From the NCBI GenBank assembly GCA_002407645.1, contig DHNU01000046.1, positions 1-14,696 of the forward strand: a stretch of DNA of 14,696 bases, read 5' to 3'. The notes below the pieces were generated by a model. That model saw only the letters and a program-made list of their open reading frames with translations, made no database searches and had not been told where the DNA came from. Origin of the DNA: Ruminococcaceae bacterium UBA5408 (GTDB taxonomy: Bacteria > Bacillota > Clostridia > Oscillospirales > Acutalibacteraceae). A program made the position numbers and the translations under genes. Numbering within the stretch: the first letter of the stretch is position 1; the number at the start of each line of letters is the position of its first letter. Positions 14,661 to 14,696 of the stretch are shown here, piece after piece.

Positions 14661-14696
14661 TTAATCACTGTTTTTAATTACTTCAATACCCGCATC
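14661..14696 (-). CDS. C-terminal end of probable dnaX (DNA polymerase III gamma/tau)
   Basis: The last 11 codons of a gene entering from the right edge: DAGIEVIKNSD then TAA. It ends 16 nt before the YbaB start, its stop close to the YbaB ribosome binding site. The assignment is by synteny, since dnaX normally precedes ybaB and recR; the 11 residues alone cannot prove it. Confidence 0.6.
   Translation of the reverse strand, partial: DAGIEVIKNSD

Overview
The window looks like chromosomal DNA from a low-GC Firmicute of class Clostridia, probably an Oscillospirales/Ruminococcaceae-type anaerobe. This is inferred from the AT-rich sequence, strong Shine-Dalgarno sites, RNase J beside a GdpP-like gene, a NifS/NifU-type Fe-S pair, and the dnaX-ybaB-recR-smpB-ssrA order. 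No species can be named from sequence alone.

Layout. Positions 1-2155 (minus): the start of a GdpP-like DHH phosphoesterase and, upstream of it, RNase J with a long basic N-terminal extension and a structured leader. Positions 2474-4785 (plus): RNase HI, a cysteine desulfurase and an IscU/NifU scaffold, closed by an intrinsic terminator. Positions 4855-7495 (minus): a secreted cell-wall lysozyme with SH3b and Ig-like domains, with its own promoter and terminator. Positions 7618-7990 (plus): a complete two-gene micro-operon (promoter, 39-residue Cys/Trp/Arg-rich peptide, a hairpin that hides the next ribosome binding site, 30-residue peptide, terminator). I recognise neither peptide. Positions 8199-9202 (minus): a DUF2812 membrane protein and its PadR-family repressor behind a promoter embedded in a perfect 20+20 bp inverted repeat.

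Positions 9280-9642 hold the frameshifted 3' remnant of an IS3-like transposase, whose presumed end supplies the stop codon of the next gene. Positions 9640-12400 (minus) are a likely exopolysaccharide operon: a membrane-anchored HEAT-repeat protein and a processive family 2 glycosyltransferase behind a leader of roughly 210 nt. Positions 12471-12748 carry a ~104-nt direct repeat that includes the tmRNA 3' end, a likely integration scar. Positions 12728-14696 (minus) are the conserved tmRNA, SmpB, RecR, YbaB and the last codons of a probable dnaX.

The two flanks are core genes: RNA turnover and Fe-S assembly on the left, DNA repair and trans-translation on the right. The stretch from about 7.5 to 12.6 kb has an accessory character: tiny peptides, a regulator with a membrane partner, IS debris, a relatively GC-rich polysaccharide operon and a duplicated tmRNA end. 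The micro-operon is the best candidate for something undescribed. Several starts were moved from the longest open frame to a start with a well-placed Shine-Dalgarno site (RNase J, lysozyme, PadR, SmpB, YbaB).
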